DNA from: Aciditerrimonas ferrireducens
GTDB taxonomy: Bacteria; Actinomycetota; Acidimicrobiia; Acidimicrobiales; UBA8190
Assembly (NCBI RefSeq): GCF_023130475.1
Contig: NZ_JAKHEX010000023.1
Location: 1-36,117 of the forward strand
Direction of reading: 5' to 3'
Length of the DNA stretch: 36,117 nucleotides
A program made the translations under genes and the position numbers. Below the pieces are notes generated by a model, which saw only the letters and a list, made by a program, of their open reading frames with translations, was not told the origin of the DNA and ran no database searches. Below are positions 1-6,596 of the stretch, piece after piece (the stretch's first letter is position 1; the number at the start of each line of letters is the position of its first letter).

Positions 1-245
1 ACCGCCCCCAGCCCACCTAGGTCCAGGCGCCGGGCGGCCTCCCGCCACCGCCCCTCGGGGTCCAGGGGATGCTGGCCCCCCCGCAGCGCCTCCCACGCCT
101 CCACCGGCCCCCACCCCGCCAGCAGCCGACCCACCAGCACCGGGTTCAGCACAACCCGAGCCAGCGCCGCCACGGCCAACTCGGCCTCCCGGTCCCGCCT
201 GCTCGGCCCGGCTGGCGCTGCCCATGCCGGACCTCCTGACCTCAC
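1..245 (-). CDS. dprA: DNA processing protein DprA, N-terminal fragment
   Basis: Partial gene: only the first 81 codons lie in the window, and the rest runs off the left edge. The reading frame gives LARVVLNPVLVGRLLAGWGP, followed by EAWEAL and a stretch ending RRLDLGG. This resembles the N-terminal helical (SAM-like) region of DprA, which loads RecA on incoming single-stranded DNA during transformation. The conserved Rossmann domain is outside the window. The chosen start is the GTG at 245-243, which overlaps the yifB stop TGA by 4 nt (GTGA), so translation is probably coupled. An ATG preceded by AGGAGG at 225 is in the wrong frame. The yifB-dprA order is typical of many bacteria and is the strongest support. 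The identification rests on weak N-terminal similarity plus context. Confidence 0.72.
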   Translation of the reverse strand, partial: MRSGGPAWAAPAGPSRRDREAELAVAALARVVLNPVLVGRLLAGWGPVEAWEALRGGQHPLDPEGRWREAARRLDLGGLGA

Positions 246-1774
246 CACCGCCCACCTGGCGCCAGCAGGCCGAGACCGGCTCGGAGCGCCAGGGCCTCGG
301 CCACCGCCGTCTCCCCCACCTCGTCCTCCGCCCCCAGGTCGGCCACGGTCCGAGCGACCGCCGCCACCTTGCCCGCTCCCCGAGCGCTCAGCCGGCCGGC
401 CCGCAGCTGCCGTTCGAGCAGCGCCCGGGCCGACGCCGACCACCCCGCCAGCCCGTCCCGGCCTGCAGGTCCCGCCCGCCGGCTCGCCGCGCGAGCCCGA
501 GCGGCCGCGACCCGGGCCGCCACCGTCGCCGTGCACTCGCCCTCGGCCCGGGACAGCAGCTCGTCGACAGGCACTTTCGGCACCCCGACCACCAGGTCGA
601 ACCGGTCGAGCAGGGGCCCCGAGACCCGCTGGAGGTAACGGGCCCGCTCGGCTGGTCGGCACCGGCACCACCCACCGGGCAGCCCCTCCCCGCACGGACA
701 CGGGTTCATCGCCCCCACCAACAGCACCGAGGCGGGCAGCACCGCCCGCACCCCCGCCCGGGCCACCCGCACCACCCCCTCGTCCAGGGGTTCCCGCAGA
801 CTCTGCAGGGTGGCCGGCGCCACCTGGCCGAGCTCGTCCAAGAACAGCACCCCTCGGTGCGCGAGGCTCACCTCCCCCGGCCCGAGGTCCGCACCGCCCC
901 CCACCAGCCCGACCGCCGTGATCCCGTGGTGGGGAGCCCGAACCGGCGGCCGCCGGGGCAGTCCCTCCTCCCCCCAGCGCAGGCCGGCTGCCGACCACAC
1001 CCGAGCAACCTCCAGGGCCGCCTCCCGGTCCAGGTCCGGCAGCAGGCCCGGCAGTCGCTGAGCCAGCATCGTCTTCCCCGACCCCGGTGGCCCGACGAGC
1101 AGCAGGTGATGCCGCCCCGCGGCGGCGACCTCCAGGGCCCGCCGACCGAGCTGCTGGCCCCGCACCTCCGCCAGGTCCGCTTCCCCCCACGGCCCGGCAC
1201 CACCCGCCGCTTCACCGCTCCTTCCCTGCGCGGCGGCCAGGCCCGTCAGTGGCGGCCAACGCCGCTCGCCCCGCAGGACCCCGATCAGGACCCCCAACGA
1301 CGGCACCGGCCGGGCCCGCTGCCCGACCCCCAGGCCGGCCTCGCCGGCAGCCCCAGCCGGCACCACGACCCCCTCCCGGACACAGGAGGCCAGGCAGAGC
1401 ACCATCGCCAGGAGCCCCGGCACCGGCCGCAGGGACCCATCCAGACCCAGCTCTCCCACGAACCCCAACCCCTCGGCCGCCCCCGGGGGAACGACCCCTT
1501 GCGCTCCCAGCAGCGCCACCGCGATGGCCAGGTCGAGACCTGGCCCTGCCTTCCGCAGCCCCGAGGGTGCCAGGTTCACCGTCACCCGACGCTGCGGCCA
1601 GCGCTGCCCACACGAGAGCAGCGCCGAGCGGACCCGGTCCCTCGACTCTCGGACCGCCGCGTCCGGCAACCCGACGATGGTGAACCCGGGGAAGCCGTTC
1701 GAGACGTGCACCTCGACTTCGACCGGCTGCCCGTCGACCCCCTGCCGGGTCGCCGCCCATGCTCGAGCCAGCAC
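242..1774 (-). CDS. yifB: YifB/ComM family Mg-chelatase-like AAA+ ATPase
   Basis: This 510-residue protein belongs to the YifB (ComM) family. These are hexameric AAA+ helicases that promote branch migration during natural transformation and recombination. The N-terminal ChlI-type domain has the family signature VDGQPVEVEVHVSNG, followed by PGFTIVGLPDAAVRESRDRV. The Walker A motif GPPGSGKT is near residue 228, RAPHH follows, Walker B is GVLFLDEL near 310, then MNPCPCG and a C-terminal lid. The start is GTG at 1774, where similarity begins (LARAW then GVDGQP) and GAGG lies 6 nt upstream. The frame stays open to 2164, but that extension is arginine-rich low-complexity sequence with no family resemblance. 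The gene overlaps dprA by 4 nt. It stands 480 nt away from the upstream crotonase gene, so it probably has its own promoter. Confidence 0.93.
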   Translation of the reverse strand: MLARAWAATRQGVDGQPVEVEVHVSNGFPGFTIVGLPDAAVRESRDRVRSALLSCGQRWPQRRVTVNLAPSGLRKAGPGLDLAIAVALLGAQGVVPPGAAEGLGFVGELGLDGSLRPVPGLLAMVLCLASCVREGVVVPAGAAGEAGLGVGQRARPVPSLGVLIGVLRGERRWPPLTGLAAAQGRSGEAAGGAGPWGEADLAEVRGQQLGRRALEVAAAGRHHLLLVGPPGSGKTMLAQRLPGLLPDLDREAALEVARVWSAAGLRWGEEGLPRRPPVRAPHHGITAVGLVGGGADLGPGEVSLAHRGVLFLDELGQVAPATLQSLREPLDEGVVRVARAGVRAVLPASVLLVGAMNPCPCGEGLPGGWCRCRPAERARYLQRVSGPLLDRFDLVVGVPKVPVDELLSRAEGECTATVAARVAAARARAASRRAGPAGRDGLAGWSASARALLERQLRAGRLSARGAGKVAAVARTVADLGAEDEVGETAVAEALALRAGLGLLAPGGRW

Positions 1775-2254
1775 CCGCCACCTCGCTCGCCCGTCGCGAG
1801 GCCCCGACGGCGCCCACCCTGTGCTCCGTGGCCGCCGTGCGCCTCGCCATCCGCCAGTTGGGCCGTGCCGGACGCCTCGGTCCACGGGCACACGCCGATC
1901 AGCCCGCCCCGACCTGCCCACGGGGGGTTCCCGACGGGACGGCGAGCCTGGCGACCCGCAGGCCGCCCGGCATGCACCGACGAGGCGTGCACACCTCGCT
2001 CGGTCGCGTCCCGGGCGGCCGGAGGACGCCATGAGCAGGCTAGCGCCCCGGCGTGACGCGGTCGAGGGGATGGCAGCCCGGGATCTGGGCGGCGGGTCGC
2101 CCCTCGGACGGAGCCCGGGCTCGGGGGTGATGGGCGAGGCCCGACCCGTTTCACAACATGTCACACAAACTCCACAACGCCGCTCGGACCTGCCAGACCC
2201 CGCCCCCGCTCGCGCCCACGAGGATCCGGTGACGCGGCCGTCGCCGCCGGCCGG
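1775..2254. other. 480-nt gap upstream of yifB with no recognisable gene
   Basis: This is the only stretch over 300 nt without a gene. Open frames cross it on both strands, but their translations are arginine/proline/glycine-rich and resemble no family, as expected for noncoding DNA at this GC content. The one striking feature is an AT-rich island at about 2150-2180. It carries a 29-nt element repeated upstream of mftA (listed separately). If yifB transcription starts near that element, its mRNA would have a leader of more than 350 nt. A small unrecognised protein or RNA cannot be excluded. Confidence 0.6.
2151..2179 (-). promoter_or_regulatory. 29-nt AT-rich element, copy A (upstream of yifB)
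   Basis: Read on the minus strand, this starts CGTTGTGGAGTTTGTGTGA, then has two variable bases (CA), then TGTTGTGA. It contains three TTGTG units, at element positions 3, 12 and 24. A copy at 28715-28743 on the plus strand matches at 27 of 29 positions, differing only in the two bases after the first 19. Both copies point in the transcription direction of the next gene (yifB here, mftA there) and sit in gaps between genes. Its role is unknown. A protein-binding site or promoter core is the simplest reading. Confidence 0.6.
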
Positions 2255-3040
2255 TCAGCGACCCTGGAAGCGAGGCGTCCGCTTCTCCAGGAAGGCCCGC
2301 AAGGCCTCGGCGGTATCGGCGGTCGAGAAGTTCACCGACTGGGCGAAGGCCTCGGCGTCGAGGGCCTCGGCCAGGCTGCTCCGGCTGCCGTGGTCGAGCA
2401 GGCGCTTCGTCATGGCGAGCGCCAGGGGCGGTCCGGCGGCCAGCTCGGCCGCCCAGTCGGCCACCACCGCGTCGAGCTGGTCGTCCTCGACCACCCGGTT
2501 CACCAAACCGAGGCGCTCGGCGTCATCGGCGGAGAGCATCCCGCCGAAGAAGGCCAGCTCTTTGGCCCGGTGCAGGCCGACCAGCCGAGGGAGCAGCCAG
2601 GAGGCCCCGGCGTCCAGGGAGAGGCCTCGCTTGGCGAAGATGGTCGTGAGGCGAGCCGATCGGGCCACCACCGTGAGGTCGCATCCGAGAGCCAGGCTGA
2701 GGCCGGCCCCGGCGGCGACCCCTCGGATCTTCGCGATCGTCGGCTGGGGAAGGTCGTGAAGGGCCTGGACGACCTCCCCGAGGAAGAGCATGCCGCGCAG
2801 GCGGTGGTCGTCGGGGTTGCCGCTCAGGCCGGCGCCGTCGGCCAGGTCGGCTCCCGAGCAGAAGTCGCCCCCGGCGCCGGTCAGGACGACCACCCGGTCC
2901 TCGGCGCGTCGGCGGACCTCGACGAGGGTCTCCCAGAGGGCCTGCCATGTGGCAGCGTTCGCTGCGTTCTTGCGCTCGGGGCGGTTCAGGGTGACGGTGA
3001 CCACGCCAGCCGACCGCTCGACCAGGACGGGGTTCTGCAC
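2255..3040 (-). CDS. enoyl-CoA hydratase/isomerase (crotonase) family protein
   Basis: This 261-residue protein has the normal crotonase length. Crotonases act on acyl-CoA thioesters by stabilising an enolate in an oxyanion hole. The first oxyanion segment is GGDFCSGADLADG (about residues 58-70) and the second is GVAAGAGLSLALGCDL (about 108-123). The next loop, GLSLDAGASWLLPRLVG, has Asp where classic hydratases have Glu. This recalls PaaG-type isomerases, so isomerase activity is as likely as hydratase activity. The C terminus ends in the family element EALRAFLEKRTPRFQGR. The start is GTG at 3040, with AGGG about 8 nt upstream. The gene lies between yraN and yifB, a place where it is not usually found, and nothing nearby identifies its substrate. 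Confidence 0.9.
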   Translation of the reverse strand: MQNPVLVERSAGVVTVTLNRPERKNAANAATWQALWETLVEVRRRAEDRVVVLTGAGGDFCSGADLADGAGLSGNPDDHRLRGMLFLGEVVQALHDLPQPTIAKIRGVAAGAGLSLALGCDLTVVARSARLTTIFAKRGLSLDAGASWLLPRLVGLHRAKELAFFGGMLSADDAERLGLVNRVVEDDQLDAVVADWAAELAAGPPLALAMTKRLLDHGSRSSLAEALDAEAFAQSVNFSTADTAEALRAFLEKRTPRFQGR

Positions 3041-3106
3041 GCCCCGACCCTAGAGGACCCGCGAGCGGCGCTCCATCGGGCGCGCCCGAGCGGCCTGGTG
3101 GCGGCC

Positions 3107-3547
3107 TCAGGCGAGCCCTTCGATGATTTCGATGCGGGGGCGAGCCGAGCCCGCTGGCCAGGAGACAGCGGCCAGGTCGAAGCGGAACGCTCCCCAGGAG
3201 GACCGAGGGGTGCTCGAGGGGCCGCGACCTGGCGGGGCCTGCACGGGTGCGGGGTGAGCGGCCAGCCAGCAGCCGGCCGCTCGGCGCAGCCGGGCCCACT
3301 TGGCCGGGGTGAGGGCAGCCCGAGGGTCGCCACCGTGCGGGCTGCGGCGGGCCTTGACCTCGACGAAGACCAGGACGGGGTCGGGGTGGGACCGTCGGCA
3401 GACGAGGTCGAGCTCCCCGAGGGGACAGGACCAGCGGGTGGCCAGGACGGCCCACCCAGCTCGGCGGTAGTGGGCAGCGACGAGGTCCTCGGCCCGGCGG
3501 CCGAGTTCGGCCGGCGACGGAGCGGGAGTCGGGGACGGAGGGACCAT
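3107..3547 (-). CDS. yraN: UPF0102 (YraN) family nuclease-fold protein
   Basis: This 146-residue protein belongs to UPF0102, which adopts a Holliday-junction-resolvase-like (restriction endonuclease) fold; its physiological role is not established. Family motifs are LGRRAEDLVAAHY near residue 15, GELDLVCRR near 44 and VFVEVKARRSPHGG near 60. Together these supply the acidic and lysine residues of a PD-(D/E)XK-like site. A proline-rich N-terminal extension precedes the first motif. The segment SSTPRSSWGAFRFDLAAVSW keeps the conserved RFD strand. The start is ATG at 3547. Its place between DUF2469 and yifB matches the usual actinobacterial order, apart from the crotonase gene inserted downstream. 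Confidence 0.9.
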   Translation of the reverse strand: MVPPSPTPAPSPAELGRRAEDLVAAHYRRAGWAVLATRWSCPLGELDLVCRRSHPDPVLVFVEVKARRSPHGGDPRAALTPAKWARLRRAAGCWLAAHPAPVQAPPGRGPSSTPRSSWGAFRFDLAAVSWPAGSARPRIEIIEGLA

Positions 3548-3606
3548 GACCCGAGGATTCCTCGGGCACCTCGCAGCAACCTGGCTGGGGAGCGAGCCGG
3601 GGGGCG

Positions 3607-3897
3607 TCAGGTGTCTCGCTCGGGGAGCCGTTCGATGTTGACGTCCCGGAAGGTCAGGACCCGGACGCTCGGGACGAAGCGAGCCGGGCGGTACATGTCC
3701 CAGACCCAGGCGTCGCTGAGCTCGAGCTCGACCCAGGGGGGCGAGGTCTGCTGGACGCTGACCTTGACGTCGTTGGCGAGGTAGAAGCGGCGCTCGGTCT
3801 CGACGACGTAGCGGAACAGCGGCAGGACCGTCCGGTACTCCTGGACGAGGGCCAGCTCGATCTCGGCTTCGTAGCGCTCCAGCTCCTCTTCGCTCAC
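3607..3897 (-). CDS. DUF2469 family protein
   Basis: This 96-residue protein of unknown function is conserved across Actinobacteria between rnhB/rplS and yraN. Recognisable family segments are SEEELERYEAEIELAL at the N terminus, YVVETERRFYLAND in the middle, and DAWVWDMYRPARFV followed by VRVLTFRDVNIERL near the C terminus. The GTG at 3897 was chosen because the family begins with the SxEELExYE motif. The frame stays open upstream to an alternative start at 3945, giving 16 extra residues not seen in the family. No catalytic residues are known. The protein is soluble by appearance, with no signal peptide or membrane segment. Confidence 0.92.
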   Translation of the reverse strand: MSEEELERYEAEIELALVQEYRTVLPLFRYVVETERRFYLANDVKVSVQQTSPPWVELELSDAWVWDMYRPARFVPSVRVLTFRDVNIERLPERDT

Positions 3898-3970
3898 CGG
3901 CCCGCCCCCCAGCCGCTGGCCAGAGAGGCTCGGGCGGTCGAGCACGGGGCCGACGCCGGCGCGAGGGCGG

Positions 3971-4327
3971 TCATGCGGGGCGGGGGGACCGCTTCTCCTT
4001 GATCTTCGCGGCCCGGCCGACTCGGCCTCGGAGGTAGTAGAGCTTGGCCCGGCGCACGTCGCCCTCGCTGACCAGTTCGATCTTGGCCAAGGCTGGGGAG
4101 TGGACCGGGAAGGTCCGCTCGACCCCCACGCCGAAGCTGACCTTCCGCACGGTGAAGGTTTCCCGGGCTCCGCTGCCCTGGCGGCGGATCACCGGACCCT
4201 GGAAGACCTGGATGCGCTCCCGGTTGCCTTCGACGACCCGGACGTGGACCTTGACGGTGTCGCCGGGACGGAAAGCCGGCACGTCGTCCCTGAACTGGTC
4301 CCGATCGACGATGTCCGTGGGCTGCAT
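3971..4327 (-). CDS. rplS: 50S ribosomal protein L19
   Basis: This 118-residue protein matches L19, which sits at the 30S-50S interface near bridges B6 and B8. Key segments are [40 protein letters not shown], and [17 protein letters not shown] at the basic C terminus. The start ATG at 4327 has AAGGA about 9 nt upstream and gives the family-like N terminus [12 protein letters not shown]. An upstream in-frame start at 4363 adds 12 residues without support. It follows trmD with an 80-nt gap, the common trmD-rplS order. lepB and rnhB, often found after rplS in Actinobacteria, are absent here. Confidence 0.96.
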   Translation of the reverse strand: MQPTDIVDRDQFRDDVPAFRPGDTVKVHVRVVEGNRERIQVFQGPVIRRQGSGARETFTVRKVSFGVGVERTFPVHSPALAKIELVSEGDVRRAKLYYLRGRVGRAAKIKEKRSPRPA

Positions 4328-4407
4328 GACTGGCGTCCTTCCCGGCTCGGTCGATGACCCCACGGCCGCGAGGGACGTGGCCCACGCGGGGGGTCGGGCC
4401 CTCTAGG

Positions 4408-5280
4408 TTAGCCGAGCGGCACCCCCCCCGACCCTTCGCCCGGGTCGGACTCGCCCGAGGACCCCGCCCCGGAGGGAGGAGGGGGCTCGGCGCCGGTGAG
4501 CTTGGGCAGCTCGTCGAGAAGGGCCTGTTCCGCGGGGGTGAGGCCGCCTCGGGCGGCGAGGAGGTCGGGGCGTCGCTGCTGGGTGCGCCACAGGGCCATG
4601 GCGGCTCGCCAGCGGGCGACGCGGCCGTGGTCGCCGCTCAGGAGCACGGGGGGCACGGCCCGGCCCCGCCAGGTGGCCGGCCGGGTGTACTGGGGGTATT
4701 CGAGGAGACCCCGGCTGAAGCTCTCCTCGAGGGGCGAGGCCTCGTTGCCGAGGACGCCGGGGAGCAGTCGGGCGACCGCCTCGAGGACGACGAGGGCAGC
4801 CAGCTCGCCGCCGGCGAGGACGTAGTCGCCGATGGAGAGCTCCTGGTCGACGAGGGCCTCGACCACCCGCTGGTCGACGCCCTCGTAGCGGCCGCACAGG
4901 AGGCTGAAGCCTGGGGCGTCGGGCAGGCCCAGGTGGGCCAGCTCCTCGACCAGGCCCTGGTCGAGGCGCCGTCCGGCGGGGCTCAAGAGGATGAGGGGGC
5001 GTCGGGGCTGGACGGTCTCGACGACCCGGGCGATGGGCTCGGGGGCGAGGACCATGCCGGCGCCGCCGCCGAAGGGGGCGTCGTCGACCGAGCGGCGGGG
5101 ATCGTCGGCCCCGTGGCGGAGGTCGTGGACCCGCAGGTCCAGCACGCCGGCCGCTTGGGCCCGGGCCAGGAGGGCGATGGAGGCGTAGCCCTGCACGAGC
5201 TGGGGGAAGATGGTGAGGACCTCGATGCGCCAGGGACCGGGGCTCGACGCTGGCGCCGGAGCGGGGGGGCAGCTGGCCAT
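4408..5280 (-). CDS. trmD: tRNA (guanine(37)-N(1))-methyltransferase TrmD
   Basis: TrmD transfers a methyl group from SAM to N1 of G37 in tRNAs reading CNN codons, which prevents +1 frameshifting. The 290 residues begin with a 17-residue proline/alanine-rich leader, then IEVLTIFPQLVQGY. SPOUT trefoil-knot elements are LILLSPAGRRLDQGL, FSLLCGRYEGVDQRV, and SIGDYVLAGGELAALV followed by VLGNEASPLEESF. The C-terminal domain contains YPQYTRPATWRGRAVPPVLLSG. It ends in a low-complexity acidic/proline tail of about 25 residues, longer than usual. The ATG at 5280 is the only plausible start; its ribosome-binding site is weak. It lies 21 nt after rimM, so the two are probably cotranscribed. Confidence 0.96.
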   Translation of the reverse strand: MASCPPAPAPASSPGPWRIEVLTIFPQLVQGYASIALLARAQAAGVLDLRVHDLRHGADDPRRSVDDAPFGGGAGMVLAPEPIARVVETVQPRRPLILLSPAGRRLDQGLVEELAHLGLPDAPGFSLLCGRYEGVDQRVVEALVDQELSIGDYVLAGGELAALVVLEAVARLLPGVLGNEASPLEESFSRGLLEYPQYTRPATWRGRAVPPVLLSGDHGRVARWRAAMALWRTQQRRPDLLAARGGLTPAEQALLDELPKLTGAEPPPPSGAGSSGESDPGEGSGGVPLG

Positions 5281-5301
5281 GGCCGGGGCGCGGCGGACGG
5301 C

Positions 5302-5850
5302 TCAGGACGGCGGGTCGTCGAGGAGGCCCGCGGGAGCTTCCACGACGAAGCCCTCGTCGGTCCGGCCCACGACAAACCGCAGGGGCAGGAGGCGGCCGTC
5401 GGCGAGTTCGAGGAGATCGCTGGCGGGGTTGGCCAGCACGGCCCGCACCTCCCCAACGGGGCGCCCCGTTGGATCGACGAGGCGAGCGCCACAGAGCTCG
5501 TCGACCCAGAGGGCGTCGGGATCCGCGATGGGCTGACCGAGGAGCACCGCACCGCGCAGGGCTTCGGCCGCGGTGCGGTCCGACACGGTTTCGAAGCGGA
5601 CCAGCCAGCGGGAGACGGGGTCCTGGGCGCCGGGCCCAAAGGGGCGGCTGGCCAGCACCACCAGCGGTCGTTCGTGGTCCGGGAGCCGAGCGATGAGCTC
5701 GGCCCCAGGCTGGCGCCGTTCGGGACGGTTGCTCCAGAGCTCCACGACGACCTCGCCCCGAAGACCGTGGGCTCGCACCACCCGGCCGACCTCGAGGTTG
5801 CGCTGGGCCCGGCCCGGATCGGGCGGTCCTGCGGCGAGCGGTGGGCTCAG
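5302..5850 (-). CDS. rimM: ribosome maturation factor RimM (probable CTG start)
   Basis: RimM helps assemble the 30S head by binding S19 and 16S rRNA. The N-terminal barrel has VGRVVRAHGLRGEVVVEL; the C-terminal PRC-barrel has WVDELCGARLVDPTGRPVGEV and later LPLRFVV. The nearest conventional start, GTG at 5781, would give 159 residues and cut through the first conserved strand (LEVGRVV), leaving LEVGR untranslated. The frame is open further up and contains no ATG, GTG or TTG. A CTG at 5850 overlaps the khpA stop (CTGA) and has GAGG 5 nt upstream. Starting there gives 182 residues, the usual RimM length. The start is an inference; the gene identity is firm. Confidence 0.88.
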   Translation of the reverse strand: MSPPLAAGPPDPGRAQRNLEVGRVVRAHGLRGEVVVELWSNRPERRQPGAELIARLPDHERPLVVLASRPFGPGAQDPVSRWLVRFETVSDRTAAEALRGAVLLGQPIADPDALWVDELCGARLVDPTGRPVGEVRAVLANPASDLLELADGRLLPLRFVVGRTDEGFVVEAPAGLLDDPPS

Positions 5851-6182
5851 CGGTCCTCGAACTCCACGCTGGTCGCGCTGACGCCGTCCCGGGCGCCGGC
5901 GACCCGGACCACGGTGCGGATGGCCTGCGCGGTCCGGCCCCGTCGCCCGATGACCCGACCCATGTCGTCGGGTCCGACCTGGACCCGGAAACGGGCACCG
6001 GTAGCGTCGTGGTCGGCCTCGACGCGGATCTCCTCGGGGTGGTCAGCGAGCTGCTCGACCAGGTACCGCAGCGTGGCCTCGGCCCGGCTCCGTCCCGGCT
6101 GGCCCGAAGGCGATCCCGGTGCCGGCGCCTCCACGGGCTGCTGGCCGTCGACGCTGGCCGGGGAGACCGAGGGGTCGCTCAC
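5847..6182 (-). CDS. khpA: KH-domain RNA-binding protein KhpA
   Basis: This 111-residue protein has a C-terminal type II KH domain with VGPDDMGRVIGRRGRTAQAI, containing the GxxG-type loop (GRRG) that contacts RNA. KhpA partners with KhpB/Jag in other bacteria and affects small-RNA function and cell division. The first 40 residues are a serine/proline/alanine-rich extension not found in most homologues. The GTG at 6182 overlaps the rpsP stop by 4 nt (GTGA), which is why it was preferred over an upstream in-frame start inside rpsP. Its position between rpsP and rimM is conserved in many bacteria. Confidence 0.93.
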   Translation of the reverse strand: MSDPSVSPASVDGQQPVEAPAPGSPSGQPGRSRAEATLRYLVEQLADHPEEIRVEADHDATGARFRVQVGPDDMGRVIGRRGRTAQAIRTVVRVAGARDGVSATSVEFEDR

Positions 6183-6460
6183 GACCGGTCGTCCGCCGAC
6201 GCCGCGCCGATGCCAGCGGTGCGCAGGAGCCGACTGACCGGCTCGGTGGGCTGGGCGCCTCGCTCGAGCCACCGCCGGGCCTTGTCGACGTCGATCTGCA
6301 CCACGGCAGCCTGGTCCGTCGTGGAACGGCCCCGAGGGGCGTAGAACCCGACGACCTCCAGGAACCGACCGTCTCGGGGAGCCCGGCTGTCTGCTGCCAC
6401 CACCCGGTAGGTCGGCTGCTTCTTCTTGCCCATGCGCATGAGGCGCAGCTTCACGGCCAC
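6179..6460 (-). CDS. rpsP: 30S ribosomal protein S16
   Basis: This 93-residue protein matches S16, an assembly protein of the 30S body. The N terminus MAVKLRLMRMGKKKQPTYRV and the following VAADSRAPRDGRFLEVVGFY are highly conserved, as is RARRWLERGAQPT-like sequence near residue 60. The start is GTG at 6460, with AGGA about 8 nt upstream. It begins the rpsP-khpA-rimM-trmD-rplS series and is separated from ffh by 136 nt containing a compound inverted repeat, so a promoter for this ribosomal series probably lies there. Confidence 0.97.
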   Translation of the reverse strand: MAVKLRLMRMGKKKQPTYRVVAADSRAPRDGRFLEVVGFYAPRGRSTTDQAAVVQIDVDKARRWLERGAQPTEPVSRLLRTAGIGAASADDRS

Positions 6461-6523
6461 GGTCGACGTCCTATCCTCGCTCTGCCCGCTCGGCCTCCCG
6501 AACGGGACCTCTTATTCTGCCAG

Positions 6524-6582
6524 GCCCAGGGTCCGCAGGCCAACAGGCCCTTGCGGACTCAACGGCCTCCCTCGGCCTGGGC
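6524..6582 (-). terminator. compound inverted repeat between ffh and rpsP
   Basis: The outer arms GCCCAGG (6524-6530) and CCTGGGC (6576-6582) pair over 7 bp. Inside, GTCCGCA (6531-6537) pairs with TGCGGAC (6552-6558), and GGCC (6538-6541) pairs with GGCC (6546-6549) around the loop AACA, with a 2-nt bulge. It lies just after the ffh stop and before an AT-rich patch (about 6511-6519) that could belong to the rpsP promoter. There is no U-tract, so it would be an intrinsic terminator only in the loose actinobacterial sense. An attenuator or processing site is also possible. Confidence 0.45.
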
Positions 6583-6596
6583 ACTCGGCGGCGGGT

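Noticed and set aside
224..2056. 610-residue open frame on the plus strand
   Set aside because: It is antisense to yifB. Its arginine/proline-rich translation has no family pattern. In this GC-rich DNA the reverse frames of real genes stay open by codon bias.
1775..2164. N-terminal extension of yifB to an upstream GTG at 2164
   Set aside because: Would add 130 residues of arginine-rich sequence ahead of the conserved family start and would begin inside the 29-nt element. A good ribosome-binding site precedes GTG 1774.
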